Positions 1-8,350 of a stretch of DNA of 33,895 nucleotides are shown here, in pieces. The notes under the pieces are model-generated. The model searched no databases and was not told where the DNA came from. It was given only the letters and a program-made list of their open reading frames with translations. The DNA lies in NCBI GenBank assembly GCA_020720115.1, contig DYPD01000036.1, positions 1-33,895 of the forward strand. The letters are read 5' to 3'. Numbering within the stretch: the stretch's first letter is position 1; every line of letters starts with the position of its first letter. The stretch is from Thiomargarita sp. (GTDB lineage: Bacteria; Pseudomonadota; Gammaproteobacteria; Beggiatoales; Beggiatoaceae). The position numbers and the translations under genes were made by a program.

Positions 1-112
1 TGAAATCTGAAAAATTTGGAGTCAGTTATATTCTCGAACCCCGCATTTTTACTGGATTTATGTCGCAACAAGTCTATTATCCTTGAGCGCCCCGTAAACA
101 CAGAAGGTTTTC

Positions 113-874
113 ATGCAAAACACAAGATTTACTGACAAAGTAGTGCTGGTCACTGGCGGCACTGCTGGTTTGGGACGTGAAAATGCCATTGCCTTCGCCC
201 GCGAGGGCGCACAAGTGATCATCTGCGGGCGACGCGCACAGCAAGGCGCAGAAACCCTAGACATGATCCAAGCCATTGGTGGAAAAGCGATATTCTTGCC
301 ATGCGACATCACAGACATTGCCGAGGTCAAACAATTATTTGCAGAAATTCAAGGCAGATACGGCAGACTAGATTGCGCCTGTAACAACGCAGCCATTCCT
401 GATTCACCGCAAATTCTGCCCACGCACCAATACCCCAGCGAAGATTGGGACGCCATCTATTTCACCAATCTAAAAGGCACTTGGCACTGCATGAAATACG
501 AAATAGAAACCATGCTAAAAACTGGCGGCGGCGCTATTGTCAATATCGCCTCCGTGTTTGCTTATCGCGGCTCAGAAGGGCGCTGTGGCTATATCGCCAG
601 CAGTCACGGTATCGTTGGTTTAACCAAAACCGCTGCATTAGAATATGCCGCAAACAAAATCAGAATCAATTGTGTCTGCCCGGGCGGGATTTCTTCTGAG
701 CCAGACCATCCTTTAGCCGCAGAATATGAAAAAGAATACGCCTCTATGATGCCCATGAAACGCCTAGGGATACCTATTGAAATGGCTATGCCAGTGTTGT
801 TTTTATGCTCTGAAGAAGCCTCCTTTATCACTGGCGTCGTATTGCCAGTTGATGGCGGCTGGTCAGCCGGATAG
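113..874 (+). CDS. SDR-family oxidoreductase with missing catalytic Lys
   Basis: This is a 253-residue classical short-chain dehydrogenase/reductase, a family of NAD(P)H-dependent oxidoreductases. The dinucleotide-binding motif TGGTAGLG lies at residues 14-21, the NNAA-type motif at 91-94, the active-site Ser at 147 (NIAS) and the active-site Tyr at 160. In the canonical YxxxK motif the Lys at +4 is Ser164 (codon AGT at 602-604), although the surrounding residues (GIVGLTKTAALEY) are well conserved. The fold is therefore clear but normal redox catalysis is doubtful. The start is ATG with AGAAGG just upstream. It is the first gene of the + strand cluster, 26 bp before the methyltransferase gene, so it probably tailors the same product. 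The substrate is unknown. It may be an inactive or repurposed member. Confidence 0.9.
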   Translation: MQNTRFTDKVVLVTGGTAGLGRENAIAFAREGAQVIICGRRAQQGAETLDMIQAIGGKAIFLPCDITDIAEVKQLFAEIQGRYGRLDCACNNAAIPDSPQILPTHQYPSEDWDAIYFTNLKGTWHCMKYEIETMLKTGGGAIVNIASVFAYRGSEGRCGYIASSHGIVGLTKTAALEYAANKIRINCVCPGGISSEPDHPLAAEYEKEYASMMPMKRLGIPIEMAMPVLFLCSEEASFITGVVLPVDGGWSAG

Positions 875-900
875 AACTCATTAAATACCAGGAAAACACA

Positions 901-1500
901 ATGGAAAACAAAATCTCCGCTGAAGCCTATTTCGATGATTTAGCTGCCGAATATGAATATGAAGGCGTTGAAAGCGCCTTGCAAACCAATCATTTAGTTG
1001 AAGCCAAGAAAATTTTTGACACGCATCAGATTAAAGAAGGGCAGATTTTAGATTTAGCTTGTGGCACCGGCTTGCTTTCCCTATTGCTGGAAGGAAATTT
1101 CGAGTTTACCGGCATTGATGTATCCGAAAAAATGCTACAATCCGCCGCACAACGAGGTTATAAAACCATCCACAAACCACTAGAACAAGGATTGGCTGAA
1201 ATTGCCGATCAGTCTTATGATTTTGTCACCTGTTTAACCGCTTTGCTCTGTATTGAAGACATTCAACCTGTACTCAATAATATGAAAAGAATTGCCAGAC
1301 GAGGAATTCTCTTTACACTAGAAGAAATAACAGATGATTTTCTTGCCGAATTTCCCGCATCAGCTTACAACCACAGCCATCTCAGCTTCCCTGATGCCAA
1401 AGAAGATTATCGCGTGTTTGGCTGGACTACGCCAAAAGGTTTAGATATGTATGTGCGGATGATTTACCTTGAAACCCTAAAGCACCAGGAAAACAACTAA
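901..1500 (+). CDS. Small class I SAM-dependent methyltransferase
   Basis: A 199-residue protein with a Rossmann-like SAM-binding motif I (LDLACGTGLLSLLL, about residues 49-62), followed by an acidic motif at TGIDVSEKML. This is the layout of Methyltransf_11/25-type class I methyltransferases. It would move a methyl group from SAM to a small-molecule O, N or C acceptor. The C-terminal half is short (whole families are commonly 200-280 residues), leaving little room for a substrate cap. AGGA lies about 9 bases before the ATG. The stop codon overlaps the next ATG by one base (TAATG), indicating translational coupling to the SnoaL-like gene. The substrate cannot be told from sequence; context suggests a natural-product intermediate. 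Confidence 0.85.
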   Translation: MENKISAEAYFDDLAAEYEYEGVESALQTNHLVEAKKIFDTHQIKEGQILDLACGTGLLSLLLEGNFEFTGIDVSEKMLQSAAQRGYKTIHKPLEQGLAEIADQSYDFVTCLTALLCIEDIQPVLNNMKRIARRGILFTLEEITDDFLAEFPASAYNHSHLSFPDAKEDYRVFGWTTPKGLDMYVRMIYLETLKHQENN

Positions 1501-1922
1501 TGGCACTGTCAGAACAAGATAGGCAAAATATCAAAGCCACCTATATGCAAATGATGCAACGCATGATGGCGCTTGATTGGCAGAGTTTTGCTGAGATGTG
1601 TACTGACGACATGATTCATGTCACCGCTGATGGCCATCTCTTCCAAGCACAAGGTAAAGCTTCGCTAAATCAGCGGTTGACTGAACTGATGGGCGAGGTT
1701 GAAACCTTCGACATGGAATATTCTATCCGAGAAATCAATGGCGATGGTAACTGTGCTTATGTATTGACGCCCAACAAAGATATACTCAAGTTCTACGGCA
1801 GCGAAGAGACCTTAGTTCTGGACCATTGTCAAACCTTATCCATACTTGCACGGCAGCAGGATAATTCCTGGAAATTAAAACTGCAAATGTGCATTGTCCC
1901 AGAATCCTCCAAGCCCGATTAA
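1500..1922 (+). CDS. SnoaL-like / NTF2-fold protein, copy 1
   Basis: A 140-residue protein of the NTF2-like superfamily (SnoaL/DUF4440 style): an N-terminal helix with IKATYMQMMQRMMALDW, then alternating helix and strand, ending in the WKLKLQM strand. Such cone-shaped proteins often act as cyclases, isomerases or hydrolases, or as binding proteins, on small hydrophobic substrates in biosynthetic clusters. It is clearly paralogous to the gene at 7350-7778: both start M-L-S-E-Q-D (after one variable residue), share the DWQ motif near residue 27, an F-Q-Q-G motif and a WK-KLQ ending. It overlaps the methyltransferase stop by one base. The specific reaction is unknown. Confidence 0.8.
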   Translation: MALSEQDRQNIKATYMQMMQRMMALDWQSFAEMCTDDMIHVTADGHLFQAQGKASLNQRLTELMGEVETFDMEYSIREINGDGNCAYVLTPNKDILKFYGSEETLVLDHCQTLSILARQQDNSWKLKLQMCIVPESSKPD

Positions 1923-1959
1923 TCAACACCATGTTTTTCTACTTTAAGAGTGCCTTATC

Positions 1960-4092
1960 GTGTTGCTAGAACTGTTTCTAGTGGGCGCTGGCGTTTCCGC
2001 CTATCTGCGCAAACGCACTCAAGCCGCGCCCGCAACAGCGGAAGAACAACTTCTATCACCTGATAAAGAGCAACTCCAGTCTGAGCGAAGTCATAAAAAT
2101 CTATTGACTGACTTAAAAACAGCCATCTTAGGCAGTGATCGGCAGCAGCAAGAACTGGTACTCAATCCAGAAAAACAACAAGAGCTTGAAGAATATAGAC
2201 GAGCCTCTAACCGCAATTTTCGTTTAACCTCAATAGCTGCCGGCGTTGCTTTGTTTGGCGCGATCTTTCCTGCTTTTACCCTAGTTGGAATAGGCGCGGT
2301 GTTGTATTTATCCAAAGAAATATTTGCCACTTTCTGGAAATACGCCAAACAAGGGCACGTTCTTAATGTCTATCTGTTGTATGTAGTCATGGCAATAGGG
2401 ATGATTGCTGACGGGCATTTTGTGATTCTTGCCATCGCCAGCATTCTCAGTGCAATTGCCATGAAAATTGTCAAGAAAGCCGAAGAAACTTCGCAACATC
2501 AATTACTCAATGTGTTTCAAGGGCATCCCGCAAAAGTTTGGATAGAAAAAGATGGCGTTGAACTACAAGTTGATTTTTCTAGCATTACCAAAGGTGATTT
2601 GGTTATTGTCAATGGCGGAGAAATCATCCCCGTTGACGGCATTATTCAAACCGGCATTGGTACTATTGATCAACATGTTCTAACCGGCGAAAGCCAACCG
2701 GTAGAAAGAGAAATAGGGGACAAAGTCTTTGCTTCAACGCTTTTGCTCTCAGGCAGAATGGTAATTCTGGTAGAGGTCGCCGGGGAAGACACCATTGCCG
2801 ACAATATTGGCAAAATTCTCAATGACACCCAACATTACACGGATAATGTGATGGCACGCGGACAAAAGGTTGCCGACGACCTATTACCCGTCGAGCTTTG
2901 CGTTGGCGCAGTCACCATCGCCACCTTGGGCTTCACCGCCAGTCTTGCTGCACTCTGGTCTAATTTGGGCTCCAACATGGTCGTGCTCGGACCACTAAGC
3001 ACTTTGAATTATCTGCAAATTCTTTCTCGGCGTGGAATTTTAGTAAAAGACGGGCGAGTATTTGAAGCATTAGGAAAAGTAGACACCATCGTATTTGACA
3101 AAACTGGCACCCTGACCCTAGAACAACCAGCGGTTCATAAAATTCATCTACTCAACACAGAATACGATGAAAATACTATTTTGGCTTATGCCGCTGCCGC
3201 CGAACAACGTCTTCCTCATCCGATTGCACAAGCCATTGTTGCTAAAGCAAACGAGGCTTCTATCGTCATTCCTGAAATAGCCGATGCCCAATACGAACTG
3301 GGCTATGGTATTCAAGCAACTATTGAAGGCAAACTGATTCAAGTGGGTAGTTTGCGTTTTATGCAACAAAAGAATATTGCTATTCCAGAAGCAGTTCCTC
3401 CCTTACAAATCCAAGCCGAAGCCACAGGTTATTCTTTAATCTACGTGGCAATCAATGGAAAATTAATCAGTATGCTGGAACTCTGCCCAACCATTCGCCC
3501 AGAAGCTACTGAAGTTATTCAAACATTAAAACAACGTGGTTTGAATTTATATATTATTTCCGGCGATCACGAAGCGCCGACGCGGCATCTTGCGAAACAA
3601 CTTGGTATTGAGCATTATTTTGCAGAAACCTTGCCAGAAAACAAAGCCAAACTGATTAATCAACTCAAAGAAGAAGAACATTGTGTTTGTTTTATTGGCG
3701 ATGGCATCAATGATGCCATCGCGCTAAAATCAGCCCAGGCATCTATTTCTATTAAAGGCGCCTCTAGTATTGCCACCGATGTGGCACAAATTGTTTTCAT
3801 GGATGGTTCTCTACACCGCTTGCCTACATTATTTCAATTATCAGATGAATTTGAGCGCACTATGAATAAAAACCTACTGTCAGCAGTGGTGCCTGGTGCT
3901 ATTAATATTGCCGGTATTTATCTATTGCACACCCGCATTGCTATTAGCGTAGCTATCTATTATATGGGTACAGTGGTGGGGTTGGGGAATACGTTACAGC
4001 CGTTGCTCAAACATCAGGATGAACAGCAGGAACATCCAACCGATGAATCAATTATAAAAGCAGAAACAGAGGTTTCTGATAAAGCAAATTAA
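1960..4092 (+). CDS. P1B-like P-type ATPase lacking the CPC metal motif
   Basis: A 710-residue inner-membrane P-type ATPase. Visible are the actuator motif LTGES, the phosphorylation motif DKTGTLT (Asp380), the P1B-type nucleotide-domain motif LPHP and the hinge GDGINDA. About eight membrane segments come in pairs near residues 88-120, 135-170, 305-350 and 645-690. In heavy-metal pumps the helix before DKTGT carries CPC or a variant; aligned by the following Pro and RGILVK, this protein has Leu-Gly-Ser at 336-338. No N-terminal CxxC metal-binding domain is present; the first 80 residues are charged. ATP-driven transport is likely, but the cargo may not be a soft metal. It is the only transporter in the cluster. 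The start is GTG at 1960 with AAGAG upstream; TTG at 1963 is an alternative. Confidence 0.88.
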   Translation: MLLELFLVGAGVSAYLRKRTQAAPATAEEQLLSPDKEQLQSERSHKNLLTDLKTAILGSDRQQQELVLNPEKQQELEEYRRASNRNFRLTSIAAGVALFGAIFPAFTLVGIGAVLYLSKEIFATFWKYAKQGHVLNVYLLYVVMAIGMIADGHFVILAIASILSAIAMKIVKKAEETSQHQLLNVFQGHPAKVWIEKDGVELQVDFSSITKGDLVIVNGGEIIPVDGIIQTGIGTIDQHVLTGESQPVEREIGDKVFASTLLLSGRMVILVEVAGEDTIADNIGKILNDTQHYTDNVMARGQKVADDLLPVELCVGAVTIATLGFTASLAALWSNLGSNMVVLGPLSTLNYLQILSRRGILVKDGRVFEALGKVDTIVFDKTGTLTLEQPAVHKIHLLNTEYDENTILAYAAAAEQRLPHPIAQAIVAKANEASIVIPEIADAQYELGYGIQATIEGKLIQVGSLRFMQQKNIAIPEAVPPLQIQAEATGYSLIYVAINGKLISMLELCPTIRPEATEVIQTLKQRGLNLYIISGDHEAPTRHLAKQLGIEHYFAETLPENKAKLINQLKEEEHCVCFIGDGINDAIALKSAQASISIKGASSIATDVAQIVFMDGSLHRLPTLFQLSDEFERTMNKNLLSAVVPGAINIAGIYLLHTRIAISVAIYYMGTVVGLGNTLQPLLKHQDEQQEHPTDESIIKAETEVSDKAN

Positions 4093-4286
4093 ACTCTTTT
4101 ACCTGATACCATATGCTGCATAATAATGCCGCCATTTTCCAGCTTTAACATAGATACCAGCCTTTATCTGTAGCATCTCGCGGTAACTCAAGACAAACAA
4201 AGGTTTCACTTGATGTATAAACAAGTATTGAATATCAGCACTCATCTTTTCAGACAATTTCTTTTGATCAAGTCAAGGTAGGACAC

Positions 4287-7200
4287 GTGACGGAACAACT
4301 TCACAACACTCCGGGTGATATATACACCCATCGAATGAATCCGAATTTCGGGCGCATCTTAAAATCCATTGATATGCTCGAAGCCTTTGAAAGTGGGCAG
4401 GGTGAATATTTGTTTTATACCAAAAATGGGAAACAAATTCAGTGCTTAGACTTTCTGACTAATTTCGGACCGGATTTTTTTGGTATCAATAATGAAAAAT
4501 TAGTCAAAGCAGCAAAAAATTTCTTTGATGGCTCTTATGTAAATCTGAGCAATGCCAGTGTTCCGGCATCCGCTACTGCGCTGGCAGATAAATTAAATCG
4601 CATGACCAGTGCCGCCGCCGGTGGTGGGGATTATGTCATTAAGCTTGCTAATTCAGGCGCAGAAGGTGTGGAAGTTGCCTTCAAAGTCGTTGAATTATAC
4701 AAATACAAAAAAATAGACATGCTGCTGGAAAAATCCAGAAGCAATATTCAACGGGCAAAAAAAGCCATAGCAGCAGGGCAGGGATTTTCGCAAGAGTTTC
4801 TCCGCAAAGCAATGCAATTGATTAATGAAAAACGCTTTGCTTTCATTGTTGAACAGCAACAGCTTGATATTACTGCCTGTAGTGCTGATGATATTTTAGA
4901 TTTTATTTTTGCAGTCAATGAATACCTGTTGCTGCATACCGAACTAGCAACCATTGCGCTGGAAAAGAGTTTTCATGGTAAAACGCACGGTGCTTTGCGA
5001 GCTACTTATAAGAAAGAATACCGAAAACCCTACCTGCGCTACTTAAGCAAAACCCTGTTTGTTCCACCGGATGACGTGCAGGCTTTGCAAAATGCTTTCA
5101 CACAGCAAATGGAATTGTATTATCAAATCAAATTCCAAAATAACCAGTTGCATTGGCAAGAAGTGCACTGGATCAAAGCCTCTTCCATTATCATTGAACC
5201 AGTAATGGGCGAGGGCGGCGCCTATCAGTTGAATAAAGTCTTCTTGCAAGCCTGCCGGGATTTAGCAACTCAACATGACATTGCTTTAATCCTGGATGAA
5301 ATTCAATGTGGACTAGGACGTACCGGCTATTTTTTAAGCACTGAGTGGTCTGGAGTAAAAGGCGATCTTTATATTCTCAGCAAACAATTAGGCGGTGGCA
5401 TTGCCAAAATCAGCGCCACCATGATTGATTCTGCATTTTACGATAAAGATGATGATATTCTTAATCATTCCTCCACTTTCAATGAAGACACTTTCAGTAG
5501 TAAGATTGCCCTAGAAGTGTTGAATATTTATGAAACAGACAGGATACAAGAAAGGGTCTTAGACACAGGCACTTATCTCAAAAATCGCCTGGAATCGCTA
5601 CAACGTGAGTTCCCACAGGTCATTGAACAAGTCACTGGCATGGGGTTGTTGTTGGGCGTGCATATTGCTGATCAAAGTGATTCGTATTCGGTGTTCATTC
5701 GTTCTTTATGGGATATGGAAAGCCTGGGCGCAATCATCATTGCCCACTTGTTTAATGTATTTAATATCCGCTTGTTTGTCACTGTGTCTAATGACAGACC
5801 AGTGATACGCTTGCAACCCTGTGCTTATATCAAAAAAGAACAGTGCGACCATGTAGTTGCCGCTTTTCGGCATATTTGTGTGATTATTAGCCGTGACAAT
5901 GCCTATGAATTAATGAAGTTTCTTACCGGTCATCTGCAACCGGCGCAGCCTGATGAAATCAAAGATTTCAGCCATTTGCGCTCAACGCCTAAAGTAGATG
6001 TGGAAAACTACATTAAGCAAGGCGGCAAAACCGCTTTTATGCTGCTGCATATTCTGGATTACACACATCCAAAGAAATATCTAGATCATTCTCTAGGACA
6101 ATTCACTGATGAAGAACTGACCTTTTTAATTGATAAGTTCTACGGTATTTCTGATGATGTTTATATTGGTATACCAGATGCGCTTAAGATCAAATCCACC
6201 GCTGACTCTGAAGTGGTGCTAGTGCCCATCTATACCCTGGCAGGTCCTAGCAAAATCAAAAATGCTTTGCAATTGGCTAAAACTGGTGAAGATAACAACC
6301 AAGCTTTGCGCTATTTATTGCGCATCACCGAAACAGCCAAAGAAGAAGTCATTAAACTGGGCGGTACTGCGCTGGGCTATGGCGGCTATTGGTCTATTGT
6401 CGCGCAGTACGGCATGGGCTATCAGGATGAACGCATATTTGTTTCAGCTTTTGCAGATGAAAGTCGTGTGAAACAAACCACCGGCAATACGCTCACTGCC
6501 TATATCACAGCGCAGGCAATCCGTGAAGCCATTGCTAAAGTACATGCTAAAGGCGAAAGCGTAACACTGGCAGCCATTGGCATTAACGGCAATATCTGCA
6601 ACAGCGCGGCACTCAGTTTGTTGAAAGATGTAGAGCGTATTATCGCTGTTGCTACTTCGATTCCTTCTACTGAACGTGCGGGTATTTCCATTTGTCAGTA
6701 TTTATTGAAAATGATTGTACAAAACAATGAAATCAGCGGAGTTGCCAAAGCTTTATTGGCAATAGAATCGGTGCGCAATAAATTAGAAAATCCTGGATTC
6801 CGGCAAACCGCGCAAACTGCTTTGGAGAACGATGATCAAGCTAAAGTGCGTGAATTAAGCAAGGAGTTGTTAGATTGCCTGCGTAATGAAAGCAACTCTC
6901 CCGTTATTTTGTCTGTTGATCCTAAGTGGAGCATCACCCGGGCAAATATTATCTTTGCCGCCACCAATGATCCCAATGTGCTGATTTTAAAAGAAGATTT
7001 ATCTAAAGAACAGAATCAGGATATTTACATTATTGATACTTCCACGCCGCATAATATAGACAAGAATGTCAATGATTTACCCTATGTTCATCGGCGTGGT
7101 GGTGGCTTAGTAACCACCTCCTCAAAGCAGCAGTTGATTTTTAAAGGAACTGATTTGCATGACACGGATTTGTTTGCCTGTATTGCAGAAACCTTATTGG

Positions 7201-7337
7201 TTGCTATTGACGACGCGGCTAAACAGACTATCGGCGCTATTAGTGTGGAGGATTTGGAAAGCATGGCGCGGGCGGGTGAACGATTCGGTTTTATTCTGTC
7301 GGAGAATGAAGGTGAAACTGAGATTTTTACGGGTTAA
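4287..7337 (+). CDS. Class III aminotransferase fused to acyl-ACP reductase-like domain
   Basis: A 1016-residue fusion. Residues about 15-530 are a class III PLP aminotransferase: NSGAEGVEVAFKV for cofactor phosphate binding, a DEIQCGLGRTG segment, and the Schiff-base Lys366 in SKQLGGG. An extra insertion lies near residues 145-215. Residues about 570-1016 resemble cyanobacterial long-chain acyl-ACP reductase (AAR): LGYGGYWSI, TTGNTLTAYI, a Rossmann-like GINGNIC, the DLFACIAETLL segment and the terminal ERFGF. Relative to AAR as I recall it, the dinucleotide motif is altered (GATGDIG to GINGNIC) and the residue matching the acyl-accepting Cys before IDGGYP is Ile. The expected role is reduction of an acyl thioester to an aldehyde followed by transamination to an amine, as proposed for tambjamine TamH and prodigiosin PigE. 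GTG start after AGGTAGGA. Confidence 0.85.
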   Translation: MTEQLHNTPGDIYTHRMNPNFGRILKSIDMLEAFESGQGEYLFYTKNGKQIQCLDFLTNFGPDFFGINNEKLVKAAKNFFDGSYVNLSNASVPASATALADKLNRMTSAAAGGGDYVIKLANSGAEGVEVAFKVVELYKYKKIDMLLEKSRSNIQRAKKAIAAGQGFSQEFLRKAMQLINEKRFAFIVEQQQLDITACSADDILDFIFAVNEYLLLHTELATIALEKSFHGKTHGALRATYKKEYRKPYLRYLSKTLFVPPDDVQALQNAFTQQMELYYQIKFQNNQLHWQEVHWIKASSIIIEPVMGEGGAYQLNKVFLQACRDLATQHDIALILDEIQCGLGRTGYFLSTEWSGVKGDLYILSKQLGGGIAKISATMIDSAFYDKDDDILNHSSTFNEDTFSSKIALEVLNIYETDRIQERVLDTGTYLKNRLESLQREFPQVIEQVTGMGLLLGVHIADQSDSYSVFIRSLWDMESLGAIIIAHLFNVFNIRLFVTVSNDRPVIRLQPCAYIKKEQCDHVVAAFRHICVIISRDNAYELMKFLTGHLQPAQPDEIKDFSHLRSTPKVDVENYIKQGGKTAFMLLHILDYTHPKKYLDHSLGQFTDEELTFLIDKFYGISDDVYIGIPDALKIKSTADSEVVLVPIYTLAGPSKIKNALQLAKTGEDNNQALRYLLRITETAKEEVIKLGGTALGYGGYWSIVAQYGMGYQDERIFVSAFADESRVKQTTGNTLTAYITAQAIREAIAKVHAKGESVTLAAIGINGNICNSAALSLLKDVERIIAVATSIPSTERAGISICQYLLKMIVQNNEISGVAKALLAIESVRNKLENPGFRQTAQTALENDDQAKVRELSKELLDCLRNESNSPVILSVDPKWSITRANIIFAATNDPNVLILKEDLSKEQNQDIYIIDTSTPHNIDKNVNDLPYVHRRGGGLVTTSSKQQLIFKGTDLHDTDLFACIAETLLVAIDDAAKQTIGAISVEDLESMARAGERFGFILSENEGETEIFTG

Positions 7338-7349
7338 AGGGAATAAACA

Positions 7350-7778
7350 ATGAGTTTATCTGAACAAGATGTAACAGCTATCAAACAGACTTACGACACA
7401 ATGATGCAGTGTTTTCTCAACTTTGATTGGCAAGGCTATGCTTCTGCCTATACCGAAGATGCGCTTTTCCTCGCACCGGAAGGTGACATATTTCAAACCC
7501 AGGGACAACAATCCCTAGTAGATTGGACGGCGGGAATGATGAAAGATTATGGCATTGAACGGGTGGAAGTCGTTGACGGGATAGAAAAGATTGAAGGTGA
7601 TGGTGCTTGCGCTTATTTGTACACGCTAGAAACCCGTGAGAAGCTCAAATTGAGTGGCAATGAAAACATGCTGGAATTTAAAGGCAGCAGCGTGTCGGTG
7701 TTTGCAAAGCAAAGCGATGGTGCTTGGAAAATCAAATTGCAGATTTGGAACAAACAAGCTGTGATTCAAGGAGACTGA
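7350..7778 (+). CDS. SnoaL-like / NTF2-fold protein, copy 2
   Basis: A 142-residue NTF2-like protein, paralogous to the product of 1500-1922. Both have the M-L-S-E-Q-D start, the DWQ motif, a D-F-Q-QG segment, a GDG-CAY strand and a WKIKLQ ending, but overall identity is modest. The two copies bracket the P-type ATPase and the aminotransferase fusion, so they arose by an old duplication within the cluster. They could form a heteromeric cone or act on successive intermediates. AAAGGGAA lies before the ATG, and the gene begins 12 bp after the preceding stop. No fixed catalytic residue can be read from the sequence, and the function is inferred only from fold and context. Confidence 0.8.
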   Translation: MSLSEQDVTAIKQTYDTMMQCFLNFDWQGYASAYTEDALFLAPEGDIFQTQGQQSLVDWTAGMMKDYGIERVEVVDGIEKIEGDGACAYLYTLETREKLKLSGNENMLEFKGSSVSVFAKQSDGAWKIKLQIWNKQAVIQGD

Positions 7779-7780
7779 AT

Positions 7781-8305
7781 ATGAAACCAGTATGGGTGCT
7801 ATTGATTGCCAGCTTGTACTTCTTACCTGCCACTCATCGTCAAGTAGTCGCAGAACCCGCCGCAAAGCCGTCAATCATTTCGGAGAATCCCCATAAAGCA
7901 GTTATACAACATAGTATTGAAGTTTTGAATCAAGGCGATACCAGTGCAGTAGCGCAAGCCATTGCGCCAGATTACAAGTATTATTCACCTTCTAACGCGG
8001 CAACGCCCTTATCTAGGCAAGAAATGATGGCGCAATTGAAATCTGTCTTAGCGGCTTTTCCCGATCTCCGTTGGCAGATTAAAGCCATGTATGCGGCAGA
8101 GGATTGGGTGATTACCCGTTTTGTTATCAGCGGCACGCAGCAGGGTGATTATATGGGCATTCCCGCTAATGGCAGAAAGATTGAATACAGTTCTATTGTG
8201 ATCTGTCATTTTAAGGACGGTAAGATCATTGAAGAAAGAGAAGAACTAAATCTGCTGGGCATTATGCAGCAATTGAATCTGGAATTAAAACCTAAAGAAA
8301 ACTAG
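7781..8305 (+). CDS. Exported SnoaL-like polyketide-cyclase-family protein
   Basis: A 174-residue protein with an N-terminal signal peptide (MKPVWVLLIASLYFLPAT, cleavage probably near VVA-EP) followed by a SnoaL (ester cyclase) domain: HSIEVLNQGD, YSPSNAA, FPDLRWQIKAMYAAEDWV, GIPANGRKIEYSS and FKDGKIIEEREELN. The domain matches the larger SnoaL group better than the two NTF2-like neighbours. The ATG at 7781 was chosen because GGAGA lies just upstream and it gives a proper signal peptide; the frame is open further upstream but that part overlaps the previous gene. Export is unusual for this family, whose members usually act in the cytoplasm. A periplasmic tailoring or binding step for the cluster product is the likely meaning. 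Confidence 0.85.
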   Translation: MKPVWVLLIASLYFLPATHRQVVAEPAAKPSIISENPHKAVIQHSIEVLNQGDTSAVAQAIAPDYKYYSPSNAATPLSRQEMMAQLKSVLAAFPDLRWQIKAMYAAEDWVITRFVISGTQQGDYMGIPANGRKIEYSSIVICHFKDGKIIEEREELNLLGIMQQLNLELKPKEN

Positions 8306-8350
8306 GTTTTAATTATTCTCAACCCTTATAGGATATAGGAACATCAGTAT

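Noticed and set aside
1-112. TATTAT at 75-80 as a promoter for the first SDR gene
   Set aside because: The matching -35 (ACTGGA) is poor, and the operon may begin before the window.
1931-1969. A 12-codon ORF (ATG at 1931) overlapping the P-type ATPase start
   Set aside because: It is in another frame, short, has no ribosome site and no recognisable content.
7724-7780. Longer N-terminus for the exported SnoaL protein
   Set aside because: It overlaps the preceding gene, has no ribosome site and would bury the signal peptide.
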